Positions 37,401 to 49,000 of a stretch of DNA of 64,000 bases are shown piece by piece. The notes below the pieces were generated by a model. The model did not search any database. It was given only the letters and a program-made list of their open reading frames with translations, and had not been told where the DNA came from. Numbering within the stretch: position 1 is the first letter of the stretch; each line of letters begins with the position of its first letter. This DNA is from Mesorhabditis belari. Taxonomy: Eukaryota; Nematoda; Chromadorea; Rhabditida; Rhabditidae. The position numbers and the translations under genes were made by a program. The stretch spans positions 1,302,001 through 1,366,000 of the forward strand of contig CAUEEP010000732.1 of NCBI GenBank assembly GCA_958450365.1. Direction: 5' to 3'.

Positions 37401-40400
37401 CTCATATTGGAGCTCGCGGGTAACTTGAAAAGGTTCTCTTGCAACTTTTCAATCTTTTCAATCTTTTCAATCTTCGATCATTTCAATCTTTTCAATCTTT
37501 TCCATTTTAATTTAGATCCAAAGGCTTTGACTCTAGAATTAAAATGGAAAAGCTAAACTGACCTGTCGAAGATTGAAGCCTTAAGCCGACGTTTTCCTCG
37601 CTCGTTTCCCCGTCATCGGCCATCGTCCGATCAGCAGTCGCCATCGCAGAAGTGCTTCTATGGCAGCAAGGGATTTTAAGCTATTTTAAGGTGCTTTTGT
37701 GCTCCATTTACAATTATAGTCAATTCAAATAAATTTAGCGCTCAAAACTTTGTGCTGGAACGCAAAACAAGCTTTGCGGCTAAATATGACGAATGAAAAA
37801 TTCTTCGCCCGTTCAGGTTAAATGCCCGTAAAACCCGGTTAAATACCCGCCCACAGCTTCAACACCCAGGGTCTTTTCAATTGGTCTTTTCTATTGCTCT
37901 ATAATACATAAGAACTCATCCTCTAACTAAGTTCATAAATGCAAGAACTCGGAAAGAGAAGATAAAGATAAAGAACCACAGAAGAAGATAAAGAAAATAG
38001 AGCTTTAAATGACTTTAACAAAAAATTTGTCTTTGGTCGATTCTTTTCAGTCCATTAGATCGTCCATTGGGACTCATTTTGAGAACTCGTTTCTGTCTAT
38101 GAAAGTCAATGAGTAAGTTAGGACGAGAGTCAGTGAGTCAAGAAAACGATGTTCAAGGGAAGACAAGGGTCGGCTTTGAGAAACTTTCTATAAAACAAAG
38201 AAAACACGACTAAAAGTTGATACTTAAAAGTAGCCTTAAAAGAAAGGCTTAACGAGACATATCGGCATGTCAAACTTTCAGATTTAAATAAATTGGCCGG
38301 CCGATTTCTCCACTTAAATACATTTATGCACACGAATAATGTGGTACAAACAATATCGAACAAAAATGCCTAAGCTCTAAATGTAGAGAAGAAAACAAAA
38401 CCTAAAGAGAATCAATAATGCGGGAATGAACCCTCGACCTCTCGACTCAGATGCAAGGCTCTTAGCCAGTTGGCTATGCGAAGCTTGGAAGGGGTGGGCG
38501 AGTAATCGGTCTTAACTCTCGGTAAGCCGAAAAGATTTAAAGCAAAAAGGGTAAATGTTGATTTAAATGAGTCAAACATGACCAAGCTTGATCATTTTCT
38601 TTTTCAAAAAATTCCCAAGCTTCGTCTAGTTTACTTATAGAAAGGTTATAAATTGAAAGCTTGATAGCTGAAAGCTTGATAGCTGGAAGCTTGATAAGCT
38701 GAAAGGTTATAAACTGAAAGCTTGATAGAATTATCTAAAGATCCCTTAGAGCATTTAAATATGCTCAAATTCTAAATCAAGAAACAATCTCATGAGCAAA
38801 AGTTAATCACCGAGATCTCTGAATGCAAAAGAATAAAAAAGAAAAGGAAACGAACATAAATTTCTTATCGAAAGCATAAAACATCTTGAGAATGGATGAA
38901 TGAACAAAAAGTTTCAAGAATTTTCAAGAATTTTCAAGTATTCAAACTAAATCCAAGTCAAATTTGAATTTTTAAAAACTCGGACTCAACTAGATCAACT
39001 ATCGTTATAGTTCTCGGTTATATAAAGAAAAATTTCCCATTTTAACGCTTCTAAAACCTTATCAATGACTCATTTTTGAGATAAGCTCTTAAGAATCTCA
39101 AAAAATGTCTTGCAAAGGTTGGAAAAAGGAAAAATCATTGAGGAAAATCTGAGAAAACCTGCGTAAACAGTTTTTATTTGATAATTCTTTTATTAGTCAT
39201 CTCTAAATTGAGACAACACTGAAAAGCTTTTGATTCCGGGAAAGATGGGGAAAAGGTCTGACACTTTCAAAGTTGTCTAAAACACTATCGTAATTTAGCT
39301 CAAGTTTTATTCAAGCTTGGTTTGTTGGTTTGTTGATTTGTCATTGGTTTGTTCAAGCTATTGGCTTGTTCTTGACTAAAGCCCTTTTCAACTTCAACTT
39401 TTGAAAACACAAAGCTTCTGATATCATAGTCTTCTGGTATCTTATCGTATTCTAAAATTCTAAAATGCCAGCTTTCGAAAGCTATTGTAATCTCTTTAGT
39501 TTTATCCAATTTACTTACTTTTTAGATCTTCTTAAACAGAATCAAACTAAAAGTAGATTGATTTGATATAACTAGAAACAAGAATACGATAATTTTTGAC
39601 ATCTTTCAAAAAACGCAAGAGAAACCTCACTAATTTATACTAAAACTAAAGAACAACAAAGGGTGAACTACGCCAAATGGGATGCGTTTCCATTTTAAAG
39701 TAACAAAGTACGCCTAAAGGAAGTCAAACACCAAATTTCTTATCTAATTTCAGACAGAAACCGTATTTTCTCTAGTAGTGTACCCAAAGAGTCGCCTAAA
39801 TTCCTTGAAATCTCGAGAACCGCTTATCAGAACCTATTGATGTGGGGTCGGAAAATGTAGATGACGATGAGATGGGACGATGAGATCTAGTGGGGGATTT
39901 GAGTGTTGAGCTTCTGCAAAAGCTTGGAACGGTAAAATCGTCACCAACTCGGCTCGCCGGGGGCATACTATAGCAAAATACGGTTTTTCGACAACTCGGC
40001 TCGGCACTACTATTAGAGAGAATATGATAGTCAAATTTGATGCGTTTACTTGTAACAGACTAGTTAGAAGAGAAAGATATTGTGACTGAACCCTTGAATA
40101 CAGCTTATTTGATGGCACGGGAAAAATGGGTGCTGTATTTTTCCTAATAGTAGTGCACCCAAAGCTTCGCCTAAATTCCCGAAATCGACTATCGTGGGGG
40201 GGGGTAGGGAAGATTAGAGTGTTGAGCTTCTGGGAAAACTTTGGAAGCCGTAAATAGTCATCAACTCGACTCGCTTGGGTACACTACTATTAGAGAAAAT
40301 ACGGTAACACTAAAACATCTCCAGAATAGAACAGTTGTTCAAGACAAAAATTGTCAGGGTAAAATAAACATAAAGTGTTTAATTGTCTAAAAATTAGTTA

Positions 40401-43317
40401 ATTTCTATATGTCGGAAATTTTTTGAAAGGGTGATTGACGTTTGTTTTGTATAAAAGTTGAAAATAGACGTTGACTCAAAAAATGTGAGTCATCAGGGTT
40501 TCAAATTTCTTGGAGACGCCGAAATTCAAATTTTCAAATGCTTTTCAAATGATTTTCAAATGATTTTTAAATGATCATACAGTTTATTATGCAATAAAGT
40601 TATTAAATTTAATTGCAATTATTATTCTATCCAGTTTTATCGTCCATCACCTAAATGGATGATCCATGTCTGACGATAAAGCCGCTATCAGGTCCGGACC
40701 TGGAAATAGATTTGTTTCTTGAAAAATGATTGAAAAATGTTTGAAAAATCGTATTATAGAAATTTCATTTGATTTATTCATGTCGTAAAGGATTAAGATT
40801 GAAAAATAAAACGCTTTTATTGGGTTGGGGAGAATGAGTCGGCGCCAAACTTTAAAGGGACTTTTTGCACACATAAAGCCTTCTTTAAACATACGTTTGG
40901 TTTCATCAAAAGGATCCACTATTTCTCTACAAAATGACTTTTGAGAGATTCCACAAAGCTTTTCTTTCGTGGAGTTTATGAACTTCCAAACGCAGCTGGT
41001 TAAAATGGCAAAGAGTCCGACTCATCATTTGAACAGTTTCTTTCACATAAACCTTCTTTGGTGTTTATATAAAAAAGATAGAGCACATTCAATTACTTAA
41101 GTTGCCAAATTTGCAGGAAGATCCCACCAATGGTTTTTTCTAGATCACAGTTTGTAGTTTTTGTGAAAAAATGGCTTTTTCTTGAGCGGAGGCGCTGTTT
41201 GAATTTTCTTTTAAATGTGATTTTGTAGAGAATTAGTTAACCATTCTACTCATATCAAACGCATATTATTTGACGAAGTCGAATTGAAGTTTTAGACATT
41301 TTTTTGATTTTCGGCGCCGACTCATTCTCCCCAACCCAATACATATGCAAATGCAACCTCAAATGCTCATTGGATTTCTTTAGATTAAATGCTTTGATTT
41401 TTTGTTTTTTTGTCTTTTTAAAGGTTCTTAGGACTTGAAATATAACAAAATGAATCATAAAAACCAAAAAAAAGAATATTAAATGCAAACAAATTACTCG
41501 AATCATAACAAAATGTAACAAAAAAAACGAAAATTTTAATTATTCTTGCAGTTTTTTATGATGAAATCGATTATTTCATTGAACTTTGGCTTTTAAACAT
41601 TTCATAAAATAAATCCTTTAAATATAGAAGGCAAATCAACGAACTTTGTCAACTTATAGTGTGTTTAGATAGCAATTAGATAGCACTTTTTGATATAAGA
41701 TTTAAGAGATCAAACAAGTGCACCAAAATTGAGTAAATAAATAAACAAGGTTAAGAGAACTAAGAAGATACAGAACAAGATAAACAAAACTAATAAAGAG
41801 AACTAATAAAGAGATCTAATAAACAGAACTAATAAACAGTACTAACAAACAGTACTAATAAACAGAACTAATAAACAGAACTAACAAACAGTACGAATAA
41901 ACAGTACTAACAAACAGTACTAATAAACAGTACTAACAAACAGTACTAATAAACAGTACTAACAAACAGTACGAATAAACAGTAGTAACAAACAGTACGA
42001 ATAAACAGTACTAATAAACAGTACTAATAAACAGTACTAAGAAGAACAACCGAATTTAAAATGAATGCTTAATTGGCTAAACTCTACTTTATTAAATCAA
42101 TTTGCATCTGCCAATTAGTATTTGAGGTGAATTTGCATATGTAAGAGCTTTTTAATCTTATATATTTTATGAAGTATCATATTTAAGCTTTTTTTTTCTT
42201 TTTTACCAACCTTTCGACGTTAACTTGATTATTCTCGACCATTCCCTCCATTATCTCGTCTTCGATGCCTAAAGGAGAATTGTTACGATTTGAATCTAGG
42301 AGAAGATAACAAAGAAAAATATAACCAGAGATGAACCGGGCCAGGTCAAGCCACAGAATCTCAGATTAGGTTTGGTTTAAGAATCGGTAGGTCAGACTCT
42401 GCATAAAGTTAGCTAAAGTTAGAATCCAGTCAAGAAACCGGCTTATGAAGCATTGTAAGATTCGATAAAAGCTGTTTATCGATATATCGATCATCTACTG
42501 ATCAATCATCTGCTTATCGATCATTTAGTCTAGTAAAGTAAAGCTAGACCAGAATCCAGATAAGATAGTTTACCTTCTCGGAAGAAGTACGACTTGAGAG
42601 CAAAGGGGTTTTGTGGGAATGGATTCTGGATGACGGCTGTTACCTAGAAAATTGAGATTTAAGTTTCAATTTTCTTTTGAACCTGATGATAGTCGGGACA
42701 TTGATCAGCACTCGCATCAAGGCAACAAAAATAATCGACTTGATTGTGATAGCAACAGACTGTGTCAGCATTTGGCTAAAGAAAAAAGAAATACGAAAAA
42801 AAGATTGTTCATTATACATTATCGGGTAGTGCATTGACACAAAGGGAATTCCGATGGGGCAGACATTTCCTCGGTTGTCCGTCGGCTCTCAATAACGGTC
42901 GAGATCCGGTTGGACATGGCGGGATTTCTTCGCCGTTTGTTAGGGAGATGGCAAGGCCTGAGCTTTGAGCATATAAACAATATAAAGTAAAGATCGATGA
43001 AGAACTAGGATAAGTTTGTTTAATTGTTGCGGTTATTTATAGGATGACAGATCACAGAATATCTTATGACCTATCACCCTTTAAACAGTAAAAGATTTAA
43101 AGTTCTAGGTTAATCAAGATCTAACTCATCTTAGATCTTGATCATCTAATCATCTAATCTCATCCTTATCTAATCTATTCACATCTATAGATTACATAAA
43201 TCGAACAAATGGAGTCTGATTTGATCAATTTGAAAATCAATTTGAACTATCGAATAATTCAGTTCTATTCCTTTAACTTTAAAGAGACAAACCTGTAAAA
43301 ATCAATAAAGATATCAT
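28439..43317 (-). CDS. Four-pass membrane protein with Cys-rich (Lustrin-like) ectodomain
   Basis: Spliced model of 353 residues in 11 exons: 43293-43317, 42818-42957, 42683-42775, 42574-42643, 42207-42268, 36263-36352, 33778-33873, 30217-30324, 29977-30051, 28768-28902, 28439-28606. Residues 1-15 form a short signal peptide (MISLLIFTG..). At about 23-85 is a cysteine-rich module with the spacing of nematode Lustrin-type domains: CPTG-S-x-P, GQPRKC, SLC, then CCYHN and YFCC. Four hydrophobic segments follow at about 148-175, 191-218, 222-248 and about 275-300. The loop before the last holds KKCNELTPC. The 45-residue tail is charged (QKQREKEEDEDILF). With signal peptide and Cys-rich module outside, the tail is predicted cytoplasmic. 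The architecture recalls tetraspan receptors or junction proteins, but I do not recognise the gene. Introns of 2.5-5.8 kb full of transposons are unusual next to the compact neighbours. The exon 5 donor (TTG|GTAAAA) was chosen on phase. Confidence 0.82.
29009..29866 (+). mobile_element. Decayed mariner with nested fold-back
   Basis: 858 bp with ends TTGGGTTGGTGAATTGAAAA and inverse, flanked by TA. The right half holds transposase relics on the plus strand. The left half (about 29057-29312) is an inverted pair (CTTTCTTCAAAAGAAACCCA and its complement, through TTGTAGAGAATCAAAAAT), probably a second small element nested inside. Intronic in the four-pass membrane gene. Confidence 0.85.
29386..29802 (+). 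pseudogene. Mariner transposase relic with duplicated C-terminus
   Basis: Recognisable pieces are HDNAHPHVAKLT (second catalytic Asp region, about 29503-29540), a decayed PYSPDL-like stretch with a stop, then ELAEEHFDSEEAVKNW and the C-terminal GIRKLPVKWAEVRNNNGNYF (about 29730-29800). The C-terminal block also occurs upstream at 29386-29470, an internal duplication. Several stops and missing parts make it clearly dead. Confidence 0.85.
30660..30765. repeat. 18-bp repeat AAGCTGTGAAGTGATTCA
   Basis: About five to six tandem copies with C/G changes. Intronic. Confidence 0.85.
30772..31340. repeat. Direct duplication of a ~110-bp block
   Basis: GTCCCACGTATCTTTTCCCA and the following 90 bp occur at 30772-30880 and again at 31226-31340, about 455 bp apart. 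Confidence 0.8.
31590..31862 (+). pseudogene. Mariner transposase C-terminal fossil
   Basis: Plus-strand reading frames give FDSQPQDFF at about 31680 and, after a frameshift near 31740, WRKTIANNGEYLLD then a stop at about 31790. This is the conserved C-terminal end of mariner transposases. The element's 3' end probably reads ..CATTTCGGACAATCTAATA at 31843-31862. No 5' part was found, so it is a 5'-truncated relic. Confidence 0.75.
31936..32129. mobile_element. MITE family M1, degraded copy
   Basis: Begins with a decayed CTAATACTTGTACCCCACCC and ends intact GGGGTACTATTACAGTATTT-ACGG then TA. The internal palindrome is partly lost. Confidence 0.75.
32643..32755. repeat. 30-bp tandem repeat GGTGATAAGGTAAGCTTAAC...
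   Basis: Nearly four copies of a 30-bp unit ending CCAAGCAAA. Intronic. Confidence 0.85.
33298..33720 (+). repeat. 21-bp minisatellite, coding-like heptapeptide frame
   Basis: About 20 copies of a 21-bp unit (GAGGAAGAGTTTCTATTTA..). The plus frame from an ATG at 33273 stays open to 33752 (159 codons), repeating E-D/E-E-F-L/I-F-K. It lies antisense in an intron of the four-pass membrane gene, and no flanking plus-strand exon was found, so I treat it as a repeat. Substitutions fall at both synonymous and amino-acid-changing positions. Confidence 0.85.
33917..34000 (+). repeat. tRNA-like sequence with boxes A and B
   Basis: TGGCCGACTGGTAAGGTGC resembles box A and TGGGTTCGACCCCCGCC resembles box B. 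The T-stem does not pair cleanly and the acceptor stem is not convincing, so it is a tRNA-derived element or pseudogene. It lies in the intron just upstream of exon 33778-33873, opposite strand. Confidence 0.5.
34561..34720. repeat. Palindromic ACTATAG repeat
   Basis: Dense ACTATAGATT / TATAGAAACTATAG / TCTATAG words that pair with each other in both orientations, giving potential cruciforms. Intronic. Confidence 0.85.
35516..35690. repeat. 15-bp minisatellite GTAGCACAGATGCTG
   Basis: Eleven to twelve tandem copies (GTAGCACAGATGCTGG with shared G). All three minus frames are open. No spacers, so not CRISPR-like. Confidence 0.95.
37437..37505. repeat. 10-bp repeat AATCTTTTCA
   Basis: About six copies with one interruption (CTTCGATCATTTC). 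Intronic. Confidence 0.8.
38405..38510 (-). repeat. tRNA-like element (boxes A and B)
   Basis: Minus strand: CATAGCCAACTGGCTAAGAG (box A region) and, 40 nt on, GGTCGAGGGTTCATTCCC (box B). Shares GAGTCGAGAGGTC with the element at 55550-55640, so the two are members of one family, likely a tRNA-derived SINE or pseudo-tRNA. Intronic in the four-pass membrane gene. Confidence 0.6.
39760..40306. mobile_element. Composite MITE family M2, locus 2
   Basis: Two M2 copies with the same spacer and order as at 22268-22930 (spacer TTTGATGCGTTTACTTGTAA...). Ends ..CACTACTATTAGAGAAAATA-CGG. The left copy carries a rearranged insertion around GGGGGCATACTATAGC. Intronic. Confidence 0.8.
40820..41339. mobile_element. 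MITE family M3, copy b
   Basis: 520 bp, ends and interior as in the copy at 24882-25400, TA-flanked (40818-40819, 41340-41341). Intronic in the four-pass membrane gene. Confidence 0.93.
41790..42035. repeat. 12-bp minisatellite AATAAACAGTAC / AACAAACAGTAC
   Basis: About 20 copies alternating T and C at one position. Intronic. Confidence 0.93.
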
Positions 43318-44439
43318 TGTTGAATACAACGATTGCAAGAGCTTTAACAAAATTCGAGAAAGGACTAGCGTTGAAAGTGGAAAAATTGTGGCTCGAGAAA
43401 ATTGGAGCAGCTTTTCGTCTCGAGGAGAGCGGCGGAGACCGGATTTGAGTGTGATCTGATCGGATCAAGTTTTTATCCTTTTTTTTAGCGTTTATACTAG
43501 AGAGCTAGGTTTATAATAGTGATCTAATAAAAAGAAAAAGTGAATTGGGTTTAAAAATCGAAACAAAAATGGCTTTCAAGCTTCACGAAGAGTTGTTTGG
43601 GTCCAAACTTGGCGCCTATTAAGCGACGAAGTGACTTTCTCATAGAAATCTAAACTTTTATGATAACTTTAGATTACTATTTATCTATATATGTTTAATA
43701 AATCTATTGCTGATTAGTTTTCTGTAGAATTACCCACAATCACCCGCAAAGCTGTTAATTCCCTGATCTGCGGAGCTTCAAGGACGGAGAATTTGCTCCG
43801 ATAACAGAAAAAAACAATTTCTGGTCAAAAAGATCATTTCTTTTTCTTTTTTTTGTTCAATATCTTGATTTTCTTTTTTCTTTTTTCCTTTTGCTCTTTT
43901 CTCACTGATAGAGAGGCAGTGTTATAGGGTCGAGTTCACACCGGAAAAGAAAAATGAGCAAAAGGCCGGGAATTTTTTCGATTTTTTTTGTCTTGATTGA
44001 CTCAATTTGTTTGTTTTTTTCTTGACAATCTGCTTTAACAACTAGAAAGAATTGTTTTTTTTCTTCCAAATTTGATTTAACAGCTCAATCCAGCTTGATC
44101 TTGAGTTCACAGCTCATCAAACGAATTTTGATTCATTACCCAAAATTCTGTGTTTTGTTTTTGTTGTTTTTGTTGTTTTTTGAGTGAATACAAAGACAAT
44201 TGCAATATCTAGAGCCTTTTGTTGATTCATAACCATTTAACGAACCAATTGATCCGATAAGAGCTTTCGAGTTTTCACATAAGAAATGGATATGTGAAGA
44301 CAACAGCTGTGCTTGTGCTGTGCTTGTGATGTGCTTGTTTTTTCGATTCAGTTGTGCTTGGCTTGCCTTTTAAAAGTCTAAAATCATCTTTTTCTAAAGA
44401 AAAGAAACTTAGCCTTCTATTTTCTAGCATCAAAAGTTC

Positions 44440-44620
44440 TCTCAAGCTGTTCAAAGCTTTTGTCCTAGTTATAAGGTAGTACAGGGCATGGATATTGTAT
44501 CTAAAAGCTATGATCAAAAGCTGTTCAAAGCTGTTCAAAAGCTCAAGCTGTTCAAAGCTTTTGTCCTAGTTATAAGGTAGTACAGGACATGGATATTGTA
44601 TCTAAAAGCTATGATAACTA
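44440..44620. repeat. ~88-bp tandem duplication
   Basis: AAGCTGTTCAAAGCTTTTGT...ATCTAAAAGCTATGAT occurs twice in a row with a few changes. Confidence 0.85.
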
Positions 44621-44946
44621 GCTAGCAGAATTTGGCAACTGAAAGCTACAATAAATAAAGCTGTATGAATCTGATTTTCGATTTTAAAACCGATTCTTAA
44701 AAATCTGATCCTATTGGGAAGAGAGCCGTTTATACTTCCCACAAAATTGTCGTTTTCTAAAGTGCACCTTCCACGTCTGTCTAGGTTGTCACTAGGAACG
44801 CCCCGTAGTCTATGCGGTTTTATTTTCTTTTCACTCCCCCCATTGTTTTTGTTCTACATTTTTTTGTGCGATTGTGATTCTTTTATTCATCTTCATTACC
44901 CTGAATAAACGCTAACTTTCCCAAGCATTTTTGTTATTTCCCAAGC

Positions 44947-45385
44947 AAGTCAATCAGACTAAATTCAACGGTCTGATCGAGATTTTCTACGAAACCTGGT
45001 TTTTATGTTTTCTCCCATGTCAGAATGCACAAAAAACAAAATTTTGAAAGGGAAACGTTTTTAGAGAAAGAAAAATGAAAAAAAAAACCGTCAGTGCGTA
45101 AAGTGCACCCGCGATAAGTGCACTTTACGTTTCCCTCTCATAATTTTTTTTGCCCGATCATTTCAAAGCTCGTCATCTTGATTTTTTGTCATCTTTGGGC
45201 TAAAGGAGTAAATCTCAAAGTGGCAGCTTCAAAGCTCAAAGTGGAAGCTGGTATAAGCCACACAACAACATAATTTGATGTTTTTTTTTGTGAATTTTGT
45301 CATGGGGGAAAACATAAAAAAGCAGGTTTCGTTAGAAATCTCGACCAGACCGTAAAGTTGAATTTTGCCGTCAATCACGTTACGA
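44947..45385. mobile_element. Fold-back element with central GTGCAC hairpin
   Basis: Left arm GGTCTGATCGAGATTTTCTA..CGAAACCTG (about 44971-45020) pairs with the right arm ..CAGGTTTCGTTAGAAATCTC-GACCAGACC (about 45325-45353); pairing continues outward through AAATTCAAC. The interior has a perfect 12-bp-arm hairpin, CGTAAAGTGCAC / GTGCACTTTACG (45089-45126). No coding capacity. Confidence 0.7.
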
Positions 45386-46001
45386 CAGTCGCGAGAATCT
45401 ATTACTAAAGCCAGCCAATGAATTTGATCAAGTTCTCTAAATTTCTGATTCACATTTATTTTCAAAACCGTTCGAATAGTTGTTTGTAGCTGTGTCACAG
45501 GGAAAAGTTCTCACATAAGAGTGAAAAGGGCAAAAGAACGAAAAGAGAAAAGAAAAAGCAAAAGAGAAGACTTTCTCCCATTCCTTTTCCCCTTTTTCAT
45601 CTCTTCGTTTTTCCAATCTTTCTCTTTTTTCTTTCACCTTTTTGCCCTTTTCTTTCACTCAATGGCCCCTCAAAGCATTTCCAGTTTTTGTCCCAAGACG
45701 TTTTTGCCATTTTGCTCCCGAAATACACAAAATATCATAAAAAGCTTTGGGTCTTTAGATATTCGGTAATTTTTTTTGATTATTTGATGTCTTTTTCAAT
45801 TTCCAAGCACATTTCTGTTGATAAACTTTAGCGAAAGCTTTTGCTTTGAGCTTTTACGCAAACATTTTGCCATTTTTATCGTACTTTCAAAGTTTTTACA
45901 TTTTTCATTTTCCTTGTTATCTTACAGCTTTAATATTTATTGTTTTATATAATTTCTACTTAAACTGTTTATATGTAACTCCTGTATTTGTAATTTTTCA
46001 G

Positions 46002-49000
46002 ATGGCCACACCCCCGCACACACCAGTAGAGGGCTTCTCACCGACGATTGCTGTAAGTTTACTAAAATTTTTATCATATATACTTTGGGCTCAGTGAAGG
46101 TAAACACACCCTTTCTGGCGTACGATAATCCATTTTTCTTGCGGTAGCAAACGCATATAGGCAGAAAACTGAAGGATTTGAATGCACCAAAGAGAATGCG
46201 TTTACCATTTTGAAAAGTAGACCCAAGAAAACTCTTAGAATCTTGTTTTCTTGCAGAAATGTAAACTATGAGCGGTAAGAATGCAATATATTTTTTTTTA
46301 GTCACCCGGCGAAAAATGCGGTTGTGCAACGGTGCCTTTAGTGGGATCACTCGTGGCGAACACGCTGGCCGATTCACTCGGTGTCTCTCCGCTCTACAAA
46401 CAACAGGAGTGAGTGCTTCAGATGTAATTGAAACTGATATCATTGCTAGATTTTAACAACGAAGTTGAAAAGCTAAATTTGAAAATTCAGCTCTGCTCGC
46501 TGGAACTCGGCAGCTCAAGTGTACAAATCTTCTCGTTGTGTCTCACCGACACAAACCTCATCAAGCACTCAATTCAACTTTGATGGTTTCGATCCAATCT
46601 CACCGCCAGAGGTGGGTTTATTACATAAACTTTAAAAAAATGAACTTATATCAGACTTGTTGAATAGTTTTGAATGGATAAGCGCAACCTGGTCAACAAA
46701 AATATCCGGGTCAACCAAAAGTCGGACTGTCCAGAAAGTCTTTTCGTTCCTTTTCGTACTTCCGTTTAAAACCAATAAATGCATCAATTAAACTACTGTC
46801 TGTTTCTGTTTAGAAAAAACAATTATTTTTCTGCAAAATAACATTAAAACGGGTTTAAAATATCTTATGACTGGATTTTTTTTGGGAGCTTGAAGTTGAG
46901 TAGTCAAAAAGGGCGATGAATCGAGGATGCTAAGGATATTTTAGACATTTTAGCTAAGCAAACCTATCTTGGTGTCAATAGATAAAAGATAGAGCACAAA
47001 AAGTTCGGTATATAGTGAAATTTTTAGAGAAATTAATTCAGCCAATTTCTTCGTAGAGGTTTTTATAGGTTTTTACGAAAAACACGGTTTTCACTCTCGA
47101 ATTTGCTTAAAAGTGAACCGAAATTGACTTAAAACAATGAGAAATTGAACAATAAACACTTTTTATTTAGAGCAAATCATAGACTAATTGGGGAATTTGT
47201 GATTTTCCAACGGAAGTATGAAAAAGAACGAAAAGACTTTCTGAACAACCTAGTTCTAGGATTCTATTGAGAGTTAGAAAGGGCCAAAAATAACAACTAT
47301 AAATTGAGGTTTTTGAGCTCCTATGACCCTAGACTAATTTCATCTTATCCTGTACAAAAAGCTCCCCGAGAAAACTACAACCTCAAATTTTGTCGGTGAA
47401 CGAGTGTGGGGGCCGTGTTTGAACAAACATCACCTAGCTTTTTCGTCTTTTTCCCCCTCAATTGATCGATCAAAGATTTTCTCCGATTTCTCCAATCTTT
47501 CATATCCTTTTTTTCTCTCTCATCTCAAACTCTCTCAGCTTCTGTTTTTTTGTTGACATCATTTGGTCCAAGATAGAAAAGGCTTTGGAAAGGTCACCCC
47601 ATTGAGACCATTTGCAAGTGTTTTGGTCCAGTTTAGTTTAAAACTTTAGTATTAATAGGTTAATCTTGATATTGACGAAAAATCCTTTAACAATTCAGAT
47701 TTCGCTTGTGAAACCGCACAATCTGGTGGCCAGTCTTCGGCAATCGAGTCAAGGAAACGTCAAGTAAAAAAATTTTGAAATTATAACCGTATTTTACTTG
47801 GATTTACCTAGATTCAAAACTTTCAGAACACCGCTAAACCTGGAGGAAATCGGTGAGATGAACCGGCGGCGGCATTTGGAAATGGGCGGAATGATGGGCG
47901 ATGAGGGAGTGGGAGCACTAGAGTTGGAAGCAATAGCCGCTGTTCACGAGTTGGCGCATGAGGTCGGCATGATCTTTATTATTCCTGGAATCGTAATCAA
48001 GAAAACTAGGATTTTATGAAACCAACCTCCATTTCAAAATCAATCTTGAGTTCCAGGTCGAGTCGATCAGCGTCTCTGAGATCCTGCCACGCACTTCCGA
48101 TCTTATCTTTGTCAACGTGAAAACACATGAAGGTACGGTATTTGGATAATAGTAATAGATATAAAGAATTTAGATAATAGATATCAATAAGTTAATTCTA
48201 TTTTTAAATAACTTACCGTATTCCTTTTTTTTCAGGTCAACCGTACACACTGGAGTTGACGATGAAGGGGTGGCGGGTGGCCAGTGAGCACACGGATTGC
48301 ATGAATGGAGATTACACAAAGGTGGATCAGAAATAGCAAAGATGATTAGAAATAGTATGTAAACTGAAGTTATAACTAGAAAAGTCTAATAGTCAAGCAT
48401 TTTAGGTAGAATTGCACACGAAATATCACAGAAACGCGCGCGAGTTGCTCTCTTTCGTTTCGCCCGATCACACCACTCGCTTCAACGAGTCTTTAGCCGA
48501 AAAGCTTCGATTATTACAGGTTAGTTCTATAAAGTGAATGAGACAAGGATAAGTTTAGAACCAAGATAAAGTAGAAAATTCTATAACCAATAACCAACGA
48601 AGAACAACAACTACCTTTTTACTAGCCATGAAGTACTCAGTACAGGGTTGTTCCAAAGGCGACTTTGGAGCTGACTGAGCCAGGCAAGGACAAATCCAGC
48701 TCAGTAATCATGACCTAACTTTGCTGCAGGTTTAGTCAGGATTTGGTCTACAAAAATCCCTGGATCCTGGACCGACAGACCAGGTTTTTGATCTAACCTA
48801 GCCTAGCTTATAGGCTCTACTGTCCAATTAGAACATCTCTGATCAATGCTCTGGCTTTCTATAGAAAAAAAGAGTCACGCGTCAAGATTGAGTGACACCT
48901 TTGACCTTAACTGAAAACTGCAACAAGCTATTTAGAACCGTCAAGTTATTTGAATAGATACTGTTAAACAATGTTTTTTTTTGCTGAAATCGGGTAGATT

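Larger units (their letters stand above)
43318..46001. other. Divergent intergenic region
   Basis: Separates the minus-strand four-pass membrane gene from the plus-strand GSKIP gene, so it should hold both promoters. It contains an 88-bp tandem duplication (44440-44620) and a fold-back element (44947-45385). No exon found. Confidence 0.55.
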
